Origin: Agarivorans sp. TSD2052
Lineage (GTDB): Bacteria; Pseudomonadota; Gammaproteobacteria; Enterobacterales; Celerinatantimonadaceae
Reading direction: 5' to 3'
DNA length: 64,000 nucleotides
Assembly: GCF_023238625.1 (NCBI RefSeq)
Contig: NZ_CP096670.1
Span: 3,018,501 to 3,082,500, forward strand
A program made the translations under genes and the position numbers. The notes under the pieces were generated by a model, which worked only from the letters and a program-made list of their open reading frames with translations, was not told where the DNA came from and did no database searches. This document shows, piece after piece, positions 1-8,273 of this stretch. Within the stretch, counting starts at the first letter, position 1, and the number at the start of each line of letters is the position of its first letter.

Positions 1-2
1 AG

Positions 3-1103
3 CAAATCAATCGGGGAGAAAGTACCCCATGGGATAGCCACCCAACAGATTTAGATAGAATTAAATTTGTCACTCGGCGTAACGACAAAGGTATTTTTAG
101 TTGTGAGTTACCAGCAGACCAGTTAATCACAGAAATAGACACTTTATGTGAGTCTGTCAGTGCCTTTTTCTACACTATCCAAGGGATCAAAAAACCCAGC
201 AATCATATGGTTAACAACGACCAACTGATTGAAAATGAACAGCATAAACAGCAAACAGCTGAGCACTTAAAAGCGTTTTTTGGTGACATATACAGTGGCC
301 GCTTTTTCCATCTTTCAACCTTGGTGGATAATAAACCTAATGATTTAGCAGACTGTATAAAACAAATAGACAGCCAACACGCTCTGATTAAAGCGCAAGA
401 AGATAAATACTTTAAGCAGTTAGACACCTTAAGGCTAAGTTCGCTGGTAAAAGTTTACTATGAGGCAAACCTTAATGTAGACCCAAAAGACTTTGATTTA
501 GCCGCTAATAGTCGCATTGACATTACCAATCTCATTAGCCAATCAACCGCTAGCATTAAGCAGATGCAAAACGAGTTGAAGCACTTTGATAAGCTATTGC
601 ATCATCGTGTTTTTCTGTCGCGTTCATTTATGCCTCACCAGCAAGCGACCCGGCTTGATAGCCTATTAAGTGCCTTGCAGGGCATGGTAAAACTAGAACC
701 TATCATTAACAACCTAGAGCGCTATCACTTTATTTTAGAAACCCTATTAAATGTAGAGGAAGAATGGCAATCAAAAATTCAATCAAGACTGTTTGAACAA
801 ACTAAGCGTTGCGCCCTAGAAGTGAACCATTTGTCTAAAGAGGCTAAAAACATCCTCTTAGCCAATCCCAAATACCCTAATCTCGCAGAGTTTATCGAAA
901 GCTGGAGTGGCGGCACATTAGATTACTCGCCAAGCACACCTGTATCGCAATATTTGTTCATCGCCGAGCAAAGTATTAACGCCACCAAGTACCAGTACTA
1001 TTGGCTATGCGCTGAACTGAGTAAACTATGTATAGAAGCACAACCACAAAACCATCGGCCCTTAGTAGCGACATCCTCATCCGACAGCTTGGTGATGAGC
1101 TAA
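3..1103 (+). CDS. Hypothetical protein, 5' end outside window
   Basis: The reading frame is open from base 3 without any stop to TAA at 1101-1103, so the gene starts before the window; the first internal Met is at 207 but there is no reason to take it as the start. The visible 366 residues are rich in Gln, Leu, Lys and His with long predicted helical stretches (for example around LIENEQHKQQTAEHLKAFF and the segment with KQMQNELKHFDKLLHHR), suggesting a soluble helical or coiled-coil protein. No signal peptide, membrane segment or catalytic motif is visible in this part. I do not recognise the family. It is followed by a 367-base gap, so it is not clearly part of the following operon. Confidence 0.7.
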   Translation, partial: QINRGESTPWDSHPTDLDRIKFVTRRNDKGIFSCELPADQLITEIDTLCESVSAFFYTIQGIKKPSNHMVNNDQLIENEQHKQQTAEHLKAFFGDIYSGRFFHLSTLVDNKPNDLADCIKQIDSQHALIKAQEDKYFKQLDTLRLSSLVKVYYEANLNVDPKDFDLAANSRIDITNLISQSTASIKQMQNELKHFDKLLHHRVFLSRSFMPHQQATRLDSLLSALQGMVKLEPIINNLERYHFILETLLNVEEEWQSKIQSRLFEQTKRCALEVNHLSKEAKNILLANPKYPNLAEFIESWSGGTLDYSPSTPVSQYLFIAEQSINATKYQYYWLCAELSKLCIEAQPQNHRPLVATSSSDSLVMS

Positions 1104-1470
1104 TCACCGGCCGCTAGAGCGATGAACCGCCAATGATGACCACTTAGATAAGCCAAAAAACGCTGCCAATGCCTAAAACTATTGGTAGTACTTTGGCTGT
1201 ATACAGCGCCACACCCGCGCGATTATAGTTGGAAGGTGTCGCTCTCATAACTGTGATCTCAAGTTAACATAAGTGGTTAAACATTGATCTAAATCGCCCA
1301 GCAAATTGAGCAACAATGCTAAATTTTTAGTAGTTTGCTTTTCTTATGATTTGGTTTGGGTGCTGAACCGTTAAGCTCCAAACACCTTGGCATAACAACG
1401 CTTTGACTGTGAATCGCGCGCCAGCGCATTTACTCACAGCCAAGCTATGCCCAAAGATTAAGGACGCGCT
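1104..1470. other. Intergenic region before the nifJ operon
   Basis: No convincing gene. It separates an unknown gene from the redox operon and should contain that operon's promoter. The only recognisable element is an FNR-like half-palindrome at 1284-1297, listed separately. A minus-strand open frame overlapping the start of the next gene is a shadow. Confidence 0.6.
1284..1297 (+). promoter_or_regulatory. Possible FNR/CRP-family box
   Basis: TTGATCTAAATCGC matches the FNR consensus TTGAT-N4-ATCAA fully in the left half and in three of five bases in the right half. It lies about 175 bases ahead of the GltD-like/NifJ operon, whose product is an oxygen-sensitive fermentative enzyme, so anaerobic control is plausible. 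A single imperfect match can occur by chance. Confidence 0.3.
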
Positions 1471-3165
1471 ATGAAAGCAAAACCGGTTGATCTGTCTACC
1501 CCCCCCGACCTTACCCAAAGTCACGGTACTGGCGCCATTGCTGGTCACCTGCCAATCTATCAATCCTTGCTTCCCCCTTGTAATGCAGCTTGCCCTGCGG
1601 GTGAAAATATCCAAGCCTGGTTATCTTTGGCGCAACAGGGCGAGTTTAAACAAGCATGGCAAATTCTGGTTAAGGACAATCCCTTCCCCGCCGTGCACGG
1701 GCGAGTGTGTTATCACCCTTGCGAAACGGCCTGTAACCGCAGCGAAGTAGACCAAGCCGTATCAGTGCATGCTATCGAGCGCTACTTAGGTGATTTAGCC
1801 TTACAAGAAGGCTGGGTACCAGAGCACGATAAACCGAGTTCGGGCAAAAAAGTACTGGTAGTGGGTGCAGGCCCCAGCGGTTTATCCGCCGCTTACCATT
1901 TATGTCGTCTAGGCCATAGCGTAGAAATTAGAGATGCTGGCAGCAGCGCCGGAGGTATGCTGCGCTTTGGTATTCCAGCCTATCGCTTACCAAGAGATAT
2001 TCTAGACGGCGAAATTTATCGTTTAGTCAGAATGGGCGTAACCATTACCCTTAATCACAATGTAAACAATCTACTGGAAGAAAAACAGCAAGGCGGATTT
2101 GATGCCGCTTTTGTCGCTATTGGAGCCCACCTAAGCAAAAAGACTGATATTCCTGCCCAACAAGCCAGTAAAATTATAGATGCAGTCAGCTACCTAGAAG
2201 CCATTGAACAAGGCACCCCACTAAACTTAGGCCGCAGAGTCGCCATTTATGGTGGTGGTAATACCGCCATGGATGCTGCCCGCAGCGCGAAGCGCCTCGG
2301 CGCAGAACCGATAATCATCTACCGCCGTGATTTAGCTAATATGCCCGCTCATCAATTTGAAGCCTATGAAGCGATTGAAGAAGGCGTGCAAATTAATTGG
2401 CTACGCACCATTAAAGACTTCTCAAACCAGCAGATCACCGTAGAAAAGATGGAATTGGATGAACAAGGGCGTCCCCAACCCACAGGTAAGCTTGAAACCC
2501 TAGAGGCCGACAGCCTAATTTTAGCCATAGGGCAAGAGGTAGATGCCAGCTTGCTAGATAACATTGCTGAAATCCGCTATCACGATGGTGTAGTGGTAGT
2601 GAACGCGCAGATGATGACTGGCGCAGAAGGGATTTTTGCCGGTGGCGACATGGTGCCCTCACAGCGTACCGTTACCATGGCAACGGGGCACGGTAAAAAA
2701 GCCGCCCGCTGCATTAATCATTGGTTGACCGAGCCAGGTTTGTCCGGGACAAAGTTATCGGAACAAGGCCAGTTTGTTCAAGAAAATTCTCTCAAAAATC
2801 AACCATCTAAGCATAAACCTGAGATTATCAAAGCCGATAAACTACACCTTTGGTATCAAATAGATGCGCCAGCATCAGCCGAACACCAATTGGCAGCCCA
2901 GCAACGGGTTGATGATTTTAGTGAAGTCACCCAAGGCCTTAACGCCGAACAAGCCCACTTTGAAGCACAACGCTGTTACTCCTGCGGTAATTGTTTTGAA
3001 TGTGACAGTTGTTATGGCGCCTGCCCACAACGTTCCATTAGCAAACAAGGTAAGGGCTTAGGTTATGCCATTGATTACCAAACCTGCACCGGTTGTGAAG
3101 CCTGCGTGAATCAATGTCCCTGTGGTGCAATGACCATGACTGATGTAGTGGAGAACCAACAATGA
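1471..3165 (+). CDS. GltD-like NAD(P)H/FAD oxidoreductase with C-terminal ferredoxin domain
   Basis: This 564-residue protein belongs to the glutamate synthase small-subunit-like flavoproteins. The N-terminal part has the two cysteine clusters of the family (CNAACPAGENIQAW near residue 37 and CYHPCETACNR near 80), expected to bind Fe-S clusters. A dinucleotide site VVGAGPSGLSAAYHL (about 130) binds FAD, a second AIYGGGNTAMDAA (about 265) binds NAD(P)H, and AGGDMVPSQRTVTMA closes the FAD fold. The C-terminal 80 residues carry a cysteine-rich stretch and CTGCEACVNQCPCGAM, a bacterial ferredoxin-type 4Fe-4S domain. Its stop overlaps the nifJ start by four bases (ATGA), so the two are translationally coupled. 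I infer that it passes electrons between the pyruvate oxidoreductase, or ferredoxin, and NADP(H). It is not a glutamate synthase subunit here, because no large subunit is adjacent. Confidence 0.88.
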   Translation: MKAKPVDLSTPPDLTQSHGTGAIAGHLPIYQSLLPPCNAACPAGENIQAWLSLAQQGEFKQAWQILVKDNPFPAVHGRVCYHPCETACNRSEVDQAVSVHAIERYLGDLALQEGWVPEHDKPSSGKKVLVVGAGPSGLSAAYHLCRLGHSVEIRDAGSSAGGMLRFGIPAYRLPRDILDGEIYRLVRMGVTITLNHNVNNLLEEKQQGGFDAAFVAIGAHLSKKTDIPAQQASKIIDAVSYLEAIEQGTPLNLGRRVAIYGGGNTAMDAARSAKRLGAEPIIIYRRDLANMPAHQFEAYEAIEEGVQINWLRTIKDFSNQQITVEKMELDEQGRPQPTGKLETLEADSLILAIGQEVDASLLDNIAEIRYHDGVVVVNAQMMTGAEGIFAGGDMVPSQRTVTMATGHGKKAARCINHWLTEPGLSGTKLSEQGQFVQENSLKNQPSKHKPEIIKADKLHLWYQIDAPASAEHQLAAQQRVDDFSEVTQGLNAEQAHFEAQRCYSCGNCFECDSCYGACPQRSISKQGKGLGYAIDYQTCTGCEACVNQCPCGAMTMTDVVENQQ

Positions 3166-6100
3166 CAACTAGCATGCTAACCCTAGACGGCAACGAAGCG
3201 GCAGCCCGCATCGCCTACTTATTCAGTGAAGTGTGCGCCATCTACCCAATTACCCCCTCCTCCACCATGGCCGAACTAGCCGATGAATGGGCCAACCAAG
3301 GTTTGGTCAATTTATGGGGGCAAGTTCCCGAAATCTTTGAAATGCAAAGTGAAGGAGGCGCAGCCGGAACCGTGCACGGGGCATTACAGGGTGGCGCCTT
3401 AGCGACCACCTTTACCGCCTCTCAAGGCCTAATGTTAATGATTCCCAATATGTACAAAATTGCCGGTGAATTAAGCCCAACCGTATTTCACGTTGCGGCC
3501 CGCTCGTTAGCGGCACAAGGCTTGTCGATATTTGGCGACCATCAAGATGTTATGGCGGTTAGAGCAACGGGCTTTGCTTTGTTGGCTTCAGCATCAGTAC
3601 AAGAAGCGCAAGATATGGCAGTAGTGGCGCATATTGCTAGCCTGCGTAGCCGAGTTCCCTTCCTGCACTTTTTTGATGGTTTCAGAACATCGCATGAAGT
3701 AAACAAAATTAACGCCTTGTTTGCAGAAGATATCCGAGAGTTGGTTGATGATAACTGGGTGTGGCAACACCGCGAGCGAGCGCTATCGCCAGAGCGACCT
3801 AAAATTCGCGGTACTGCGCAAAACCCCGATGTCTACTTCCAAGCGCGCGAAAGTGTCAATCTTTACTATCAAGCCACCCCAGACATCGTAAGCCAAAGCA
3901 TGCTAGCACTGGCCAAAATATCTGGTCGACACTACCAACCGTTTGACTACAACGGCGCTACCGATGCTGAACGAGTCATCGTGGTGATGGGCTCTGCCAG
4001 TATTACGGTTAAAAAGTTGGTCGATTATCGCTGCCAACAGGGTGAAAAAATTGGCGTGATCACGGTGCGTTTATACCGTCCATTTAGTGCCAAACACTTA
4101 TTAGCTGTGTTACCGGCATCGGTACAACATATCGCCGTGTTAGATAGAACCAAAGAACCGGGTGCTTATGCAGAGCCATTACAACTAGATGTAGAGTCAG
4201 TTATTCACGGCAACCCCACTCGTCGTCACATTAATATCATTGGCGGCCGCTATGGTTTATCCAGTAAAGAGTTTACTCCCGCTATGGTCGATGCGATATT
4301 TAACGAACTCAGCAAAAACGACACCAAAACGCGTTTTACCGTGGGGATAAATGATGACCTCAGTAATTTAAGTTTAAGTTATGACGCTAGCTTTGTGTTA
4401 CCCGAAGATGGCGTAAAAAGCGCACTATTTTATGGCTTAGGATCTGATGGCACCGTAGGCGCAAACAAGAACACCATTAAAATTGTTAACCAACAAGCGG
4501 ACTATCACGCACAGGGTTACTTTGTTTACGATTCTAAAAAGTCCGGCTCTACCACTATTTCTCACCTGCGTTTTGCTCAGCAAGCAATCGACGCCCCCTA
4601 TTTGGTAGAGCAAGCAGAGCTACTGGCGGTGCATCAGCCGCAGTTTTTGCAGCAAATAGCGCTAGCAAATAAGCTAAAACCCAAGGGCATATTGCTGATT
4701 AATACCCCGCTGAACGACCAACAATTGTGGCAATCATTAACCTATGATACCCAACGCAGCATTGTTGATAAGGCTTTGAAAGTCTATGCGATAGATGCCT
4801 CGGCCGTCGCAAAAGCGGGCGGTATGGGACAGCGGATCAATACCATTATGCAGGCCTGCTTTTTTGGTTTAGCGCATATCATGCCGCTAGAAAAAGCCTT
4901 TAGCGCGATGAAACAAGCCATCAGCAAAAGTTACCATAACAAAGGCGACAACGTGGTGGCTGCCAACCATGCAGTGGTCGATGCCAGCATCGCGGCAATG
5001 CGGCAAGTCACCATTGGTGAAGCCGACTCTGAGTTGGGTTTAGCCGCAGCAGTAAGCGCCGATGCCCCCGCCTTTATTAAATCGGTGACGGCCAAAATGA
5101 TCCGCGGTTTGGGTGATCAAATACCGGTATCACAGCTGCCTGACGACGGCACTTGGCCCAGTGGATCTAGCCAATATGAAAAACGTAATATTGCAGCGTC
5201 TCTTCCTCAATGGGATAGCGAAACCTGCATTCAATGTGGTAACTGTGTAATGGTATGTCCCCACGCGGCGCTGCGCTCACGCTTCTACCATCAAGCGTAT
5301 TTGGAGCAAGCCCCCAGTAGCTTTGAGTCAGCCCCGTTATCAGCAAGAGGTTACCCCGATACCCGCTACACCTTGCAATTATATGCTGATGACTGCACCG
5401 GCTGCGGGCTCTGCTTTGAAGCCTGCCCAGTGCGTAACCAGCAACAGCGCGCGCTAAATATGCTAGATAAACCCAGCCAACAACAGCCACTGCGCGATAA
5501 CTTAGCCTTTTTTGAAAGCTTACCAGTTAACGACCGCAGTAAAGTTGATTTTTCTACGGTACATGGTGTGCAGTTCTTAGAACCTTTGTTTGAGTTTTCT
5601 GGGGCTTGCCGTGGCTGTGGAGAAACGCCCTATCTTAAATTAGCCACCCAACTCTTTGGCGACCGAATGTTAGTGGCCAACGCAACCGGTTGCTCATCTA
5701 TTTATGGCGGCAATCTACCCACTACCCCATGGTCGAAAAACGCCGAAGGACAAGGCCCCGCGTGGGCAAACTCATTGTTTGAAGACAACGCCGAATTTGG
5801 CTTAGGCCTGCGCCTTAGTGCCGATCAACAACAGGGACAAGCAAAGCAACTGTTAAGCCAGTGGCAAACTAAAATTGGAGAGGAGCAAGTAGAACAAGTG
5901 CTGCAAGCCCCACAACAATTTGAGAGCCAATTAAGAGCACAGCGGCAACGGCTGAATAAGATTAAACGGCAACTTCAAGCCCAAGAACACGCCCAGCCGC
6001 TGCTGTCGGTGCTGGACTATTTGTTGCGCCGCTCGGTATGGATAGTGGGCGGGGATGGCTGGGCCTACGACATTGGTTTTGGAGGCTTAGACCATGTACT

Positions 6101-6710
6101 CGCCTCTGGTCGAGACGTGAATATTTTGGTGATGGATACTGAAGTTTACTCCAACACTGGCGGACAAATGAGTAAATCTACGCCGCTTGGCGCTGTCGCC
6201 AAATTTGCTGCGGGCGGTAAAACTATGGCTAAAAAAGATGTCGCTATGCAAGCCATCGCCTATGGCAATGTATATGTAGCAAGAATTGCCCTAGGGGCAG
6301 ATCCTCAGCAAAGCCTATTGGCCTTTCGCGAAGCCGAAGCCTACCCTGGCCCCTCATTAATCATTGCCTATTCACATTGCATTGCCCATGGCATAGACAT
6401 GCAAAAAGGACTAGAGCAACAGCAAAATGCCGTATTAAGTGGTCACTGGCCCCTTATTCGCTATAACCCGATACTGCGTAAAGCTGGACAAAACCCCTTT
6501 ACCTTAGACAGCTTAAGGCCAAGCCTGCCGCTAAGACACTACCGTGAGCAAGAAAACCGCTACCAAATATTAGCCAAGAGTAACCCACAAGAAGCCGAGC
6601 GTTTAATTAAGATTGCAGAGCAAGTGGCACAACAAAAATGGGCTAGTTATGAAGAAATGGCTAATCGAGACGCCAGCCATTATCACCCAGATGCCCGCCG
6701 CGATAGCTAA
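3162..6710 (+). CDS. nifJ: Pyruvate:ferredoxin (flavodoxin) oxidoreductase
   Basis: The product is 1182 residues, the usual size of the homodimeric single-chain enzyme that converts pyruvate and CoA to acetyl-CoA and CO2 and reduces ferredoxin or flavodoxin. The N-terminal pyrimidine-binding domain is seen in AIYPITPSSTMAELADEW and ASQGLMLMIPNMYKIAGE. Two 4Fe-4S motifs, CIQCGNCVMVCP (about 687) and CTGCGLCFEACPV (about 745), lie in the ferredoxin domain. The distal cluster and thiamine diphosphate site follow: CRGCGETPYLKL, NATGCSSIYGG, GGDGWAYDIGFGGLDHV and DTEVYSNTGGQ. The start overlaps the upstream flavoprotein gene by four bases. A hairpin terminator follows the stop. In a facultative anaerobe the enzyme probably serves fermentation or redox supply rather than nitrogen fixation, since no nif genes are visible. 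Confidence 0.95.
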   Translation: MTTSMLTLDGNEAAARIAYLFSEVCAIYPITPSSTMAELADEWANQGLVNLWGQVPEIFEMQSEGGAAGTVHGALQGGALATTFTASQGLMLMIPNMYKIAGELSPTVFHVAARSLAAQGLSIFGDHQDVMAVRATGFALLASASVQEAQDMAVVAHIASLRSRVPFLHFFDGFRTSHEVNKINALFAEDIRELVDDNWVWQHRERALSPERPKIRGTAQNPDVYFQARESVNLYYQATPDIVSQSMLALAKISGRHYQPFDYNGATDAERVIVVMGSASITVKKLVDYRCQQGEKIGVITVRLYRPFSAKHLLAVLPASVQHIAVLDRTKEPGAYAEPLQLDVESVIHGNPTRRHINIIGGRYGLSSKEFTPAMVDAIFNELSKNDTKTRFTVGINDDLSNLSLSYDASFVLPEDGVKSALFYGLGSDGTVGANKNTIKIVNQQADYHAQGYFVYDSKKSGSTTISHLRFAQQAIDAPYLVEQAELLAVHQPQFLQQIALANKLKPKGILLINTPLNDQQLWQSLTYDTQRSIVDKALKVYAIDASAVAKAGGMGQRINTIMQACFFGLAHIMPLEKAFSAMKQAISKSYHNKGDNVVAANHAVVDASIAAMRQVTIGEADSELGLAAAVSADAPAFIKSVTAKMIRGLGDQIPVSQLPDDGTWPSGSSQYEKRNIAASLPQWDSETCIQCGNCVMVCPHAALRSRFYHQAYLEQAPSSFESAPLSARGYPDTRYTLQLYADDCTGCGLCFEACPVRNQQQRALNMLDKPSQQQPLRDNLAFFESLPVNDRSKVDFSTVHGVQFLEPLFEFSGACRGCGETPYLKLATQLFGDRMLVANATGCSSIYGGNLPTTPWSKNAEGQGPAWANSLFEDNAEFGLGLRLSADQQQGQAKQLLSQWQTKIGEEQVEQVLQAPQQFESQLRAQRQRLNKIKRQLQAQEHAQPLLSVLDYLLRRSVWIVGGDGWAYDIGFGGLDHVLASGRDVNILVMDTEVYSNTGGQMSKSTPLGAVAKFAAGGKTMAKKDVAMQAIAYGNVYVARIALGADPQQSLLAFREAEAYPGPSLIIAYSHCIAHGIDMQKGLEQQQNAVLSGHWPLIRYNPILRKAGQNPFTLDSLRPSLPLRHYREQENRYQILAKSNPQEAERLIKIAEQVAQQKWASYEEMANRDASHYHPDARRDS

Positions 6711-6730
6711 TCGTGGGGCCTAAACAAAAA

Positions 6731-6758
6731 AAGGGTGTGACTTTAAAGCCACACCCTT
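6731..6758. terminator. Bidirectional terminator between nifJ and fasciclin gene
   Basis: Perfect 9-bp stem AAGGGTGTG / CACACCCTT around an AT-rich loop, preceded by an A run and followed by a T run about ten bases later. The two flanking genes converge on it. Confidence 0.8.
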
Positions 6759-6771
6759 ACATGTCATTTTT

Positions 6772-7269
6772 TTACTGAGGTAGTAACACCGTATCTACTA
6801 CGTGAATCACGCCATTTTTGGCTTTCACATCGGCCATCACTACTTTGGCATCGTTAATCATCACGCTACCATTATCAACCTTCACCATGACTTCTTGCCC
6901 TTGGACCGTTGCGGCACTAGTAATGTTAACCACATCAGCGGCCATCACTTTTCCAGCCACTACGTGATAAGTAAGCACAGCAACCAATTTATCTTTATTT
7001 TCAGGCTGCAATAACATTTCTACAGTGCCTTCAGGCAGTTTGGCAAAGGCTTCGTCTGTTGGTGCAAACACTGTAAACGGTCCTTCACCTTTGAGGGTGT
7101 CCACTAAACCCGCGGCTTTAACTGCAGCCACTAAGGTGGTAAAAGAACCATTTTCGGCAGCAACATCTACGATGTCTTTTTTCATACCATGATGGTTTGC
7201 ATGAGACATAGAACTGAACGCTAAACTCGCCACCACGATAGACAATACTGTTGCGATTTTCTTAAACAT
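6772..7269 (-). CDS. Fasciclin (FAS1) domain secreted protein
   Basis: 165 residues: a signal peptide of about 24 residues ending SMSHA, then one FAS1 domain. The hallmark H1 and H2 boxes are visible: FTTLVAAVKAAGLVDTL, GPFTVFAPTDEAFAKLP and LTYHVVAGKV, with a final MADVKAKNGVIHVVDTVLLP. Proteins of this kind are exported and are thought to take part in adhesion or surface contacts; bacterial single-domain versions are often of unknown role. The gene is monocistronic, with a ribosome binding site (GAGAGGAAATTATA) ahead of the ATG and a shared terminator after it. Confidence 0.92.
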   Translation of the reverse strand: MFKKIATVLSIVVASLAFSSMSHANHHGMKKDIVDVAAENGSFTTLVAAVKAAGLVDTLKGEGPFTVFAPTDEAFAKLPEGTVEMLLQPENKDKLVAVLTYHVVAGKVMAADVVNITSAATVQGQEVMVKVDNGSVMINDAKVVMADVKAKNGVIHVVDTVLLPQ

Positions 7270-7550
7270 TATAATTTCCTCTCAAGACATAATTACATTT
7301 GCTGGGTCGCAAATATTAACGAGGAGCCCTGAGTTTTCGATCACCCAAAAGCGAGTCACTAAACATACGGTTTTTAGGGTTTTCTCTTTTTTACTAAAAT
7401 TTATATATCATAAAAATGTGAAAAAACATCATTGTGAAAATTAAATATCGATTTACAATCAGATGCTTAACCTCTATTAACCAAAGTAACATTAAAAATA
7501 TTAAGCACCTTCACAAAGTAAGTGACTTGGGTGAATAAAAAGGAAACTAA

Positions 7551-8012
7551 ATGAAAAACTCGTTATTGGCTGCGGCTATCACTGTCACCTTTTTATCTGG
7601 CTGTTCTTCAGTACCCATGGAGTCGAGTGAAAAAAACCAAGCCGCTTTATCCTTTAGTCAGCCCGCAGAGGACACCGCTGTAATCTATGTCTATCGAAGA
7701 AACACCATGGCGGGAGCGGCACTGAAGAAAGATGTACTAATTGATGACCAATGTATCGGAGAAACCGCGCCTGGCATCTTCTTCTATCATGAAGTGGCAG
7801 CAAATACCGAGCATAAAATTTCTACTGAATCAGAGTTTTCACCTAATGATTTACTCCTTGATACTGAGGGTGGTAAATCTTACTTCGTCGAACAATATAT
7901 CAAATTTGGCGTGTTAGTTGGCGGTGCTGGATTAGAGCAAGTTGATGAAGAGACAGGGAAAAAGGAAGTATCAAAACTAAAGCTAGCCTCAAAAGGCAAG
8001 TGTAGCGTTTAA
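7551..8012 (+). CDS. Lipoprotein, DUF2846-like
   Basis: 153 residues with a lipoprotein signal (lipobox LSGC, Cys18), so it is predicted to be anchored in a membrane facing the periplasm. The mature part has the pattern of DUF2846 proteins: AVIYVYRRNTMAGAALKKDV, then a G-rich turn, a short His-containing strand and a final YFVEQYIKFG. RBS AAAGGAAACTAA precedes the ATG. The function of this family is unknown. No neighbour gives a clue, since the next gene is 260 bases away and encodes an antiporter. Confidence 0.75.
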   Translation: MKNSLLAAAITVTFLSGCSSVPMESSEKNQAALSFSQPAEDTAVIYVYRRNTMAGAALKKDVLIDDQCIGETAPGIFFYHEVAANTEHKISTESEFSPNDLLLDTEGGKSYFVEQYIKFGVLVGGAGLEQVDEETGKKEVSKLKLASKGKCSV

Positions 8013-8273
8013 CCCCCTAGTTATCATTACCACACTGATAGCATAAGTGGTCAGAGTGGTCATGACGTTTATAGCGCCTAAGGCTCCCTTTGATTTAGTC
8101 TTTCGCTTCACATTCGCTTACTTTCTGTTGTCATCCCCATAGCTTAGCCACCTGTGAGCGCGATGCGTTATTTTGCTGTCTTATCCCACCATAAGCTTGA
8201 GTAGATTATTCCGCCTAAACTAATACAATGTTTACCCTAGCAGTTAGTTAGCGCAGCCCAAAAAAGGTCTTTC

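Noticed and set aside
1471-3165. Annotation as glutamate synthase small subunit
   Set aside because: It has an added C-terminal ferredoxin domain and is coupled to nifJ with no large glutamate synthase subunit nearby.
5167-5490. Minus-strand frame inside nifJ
   Set aside because: It lies fully within the ferredoxin domain coding region of nifJ and has no family likeness.
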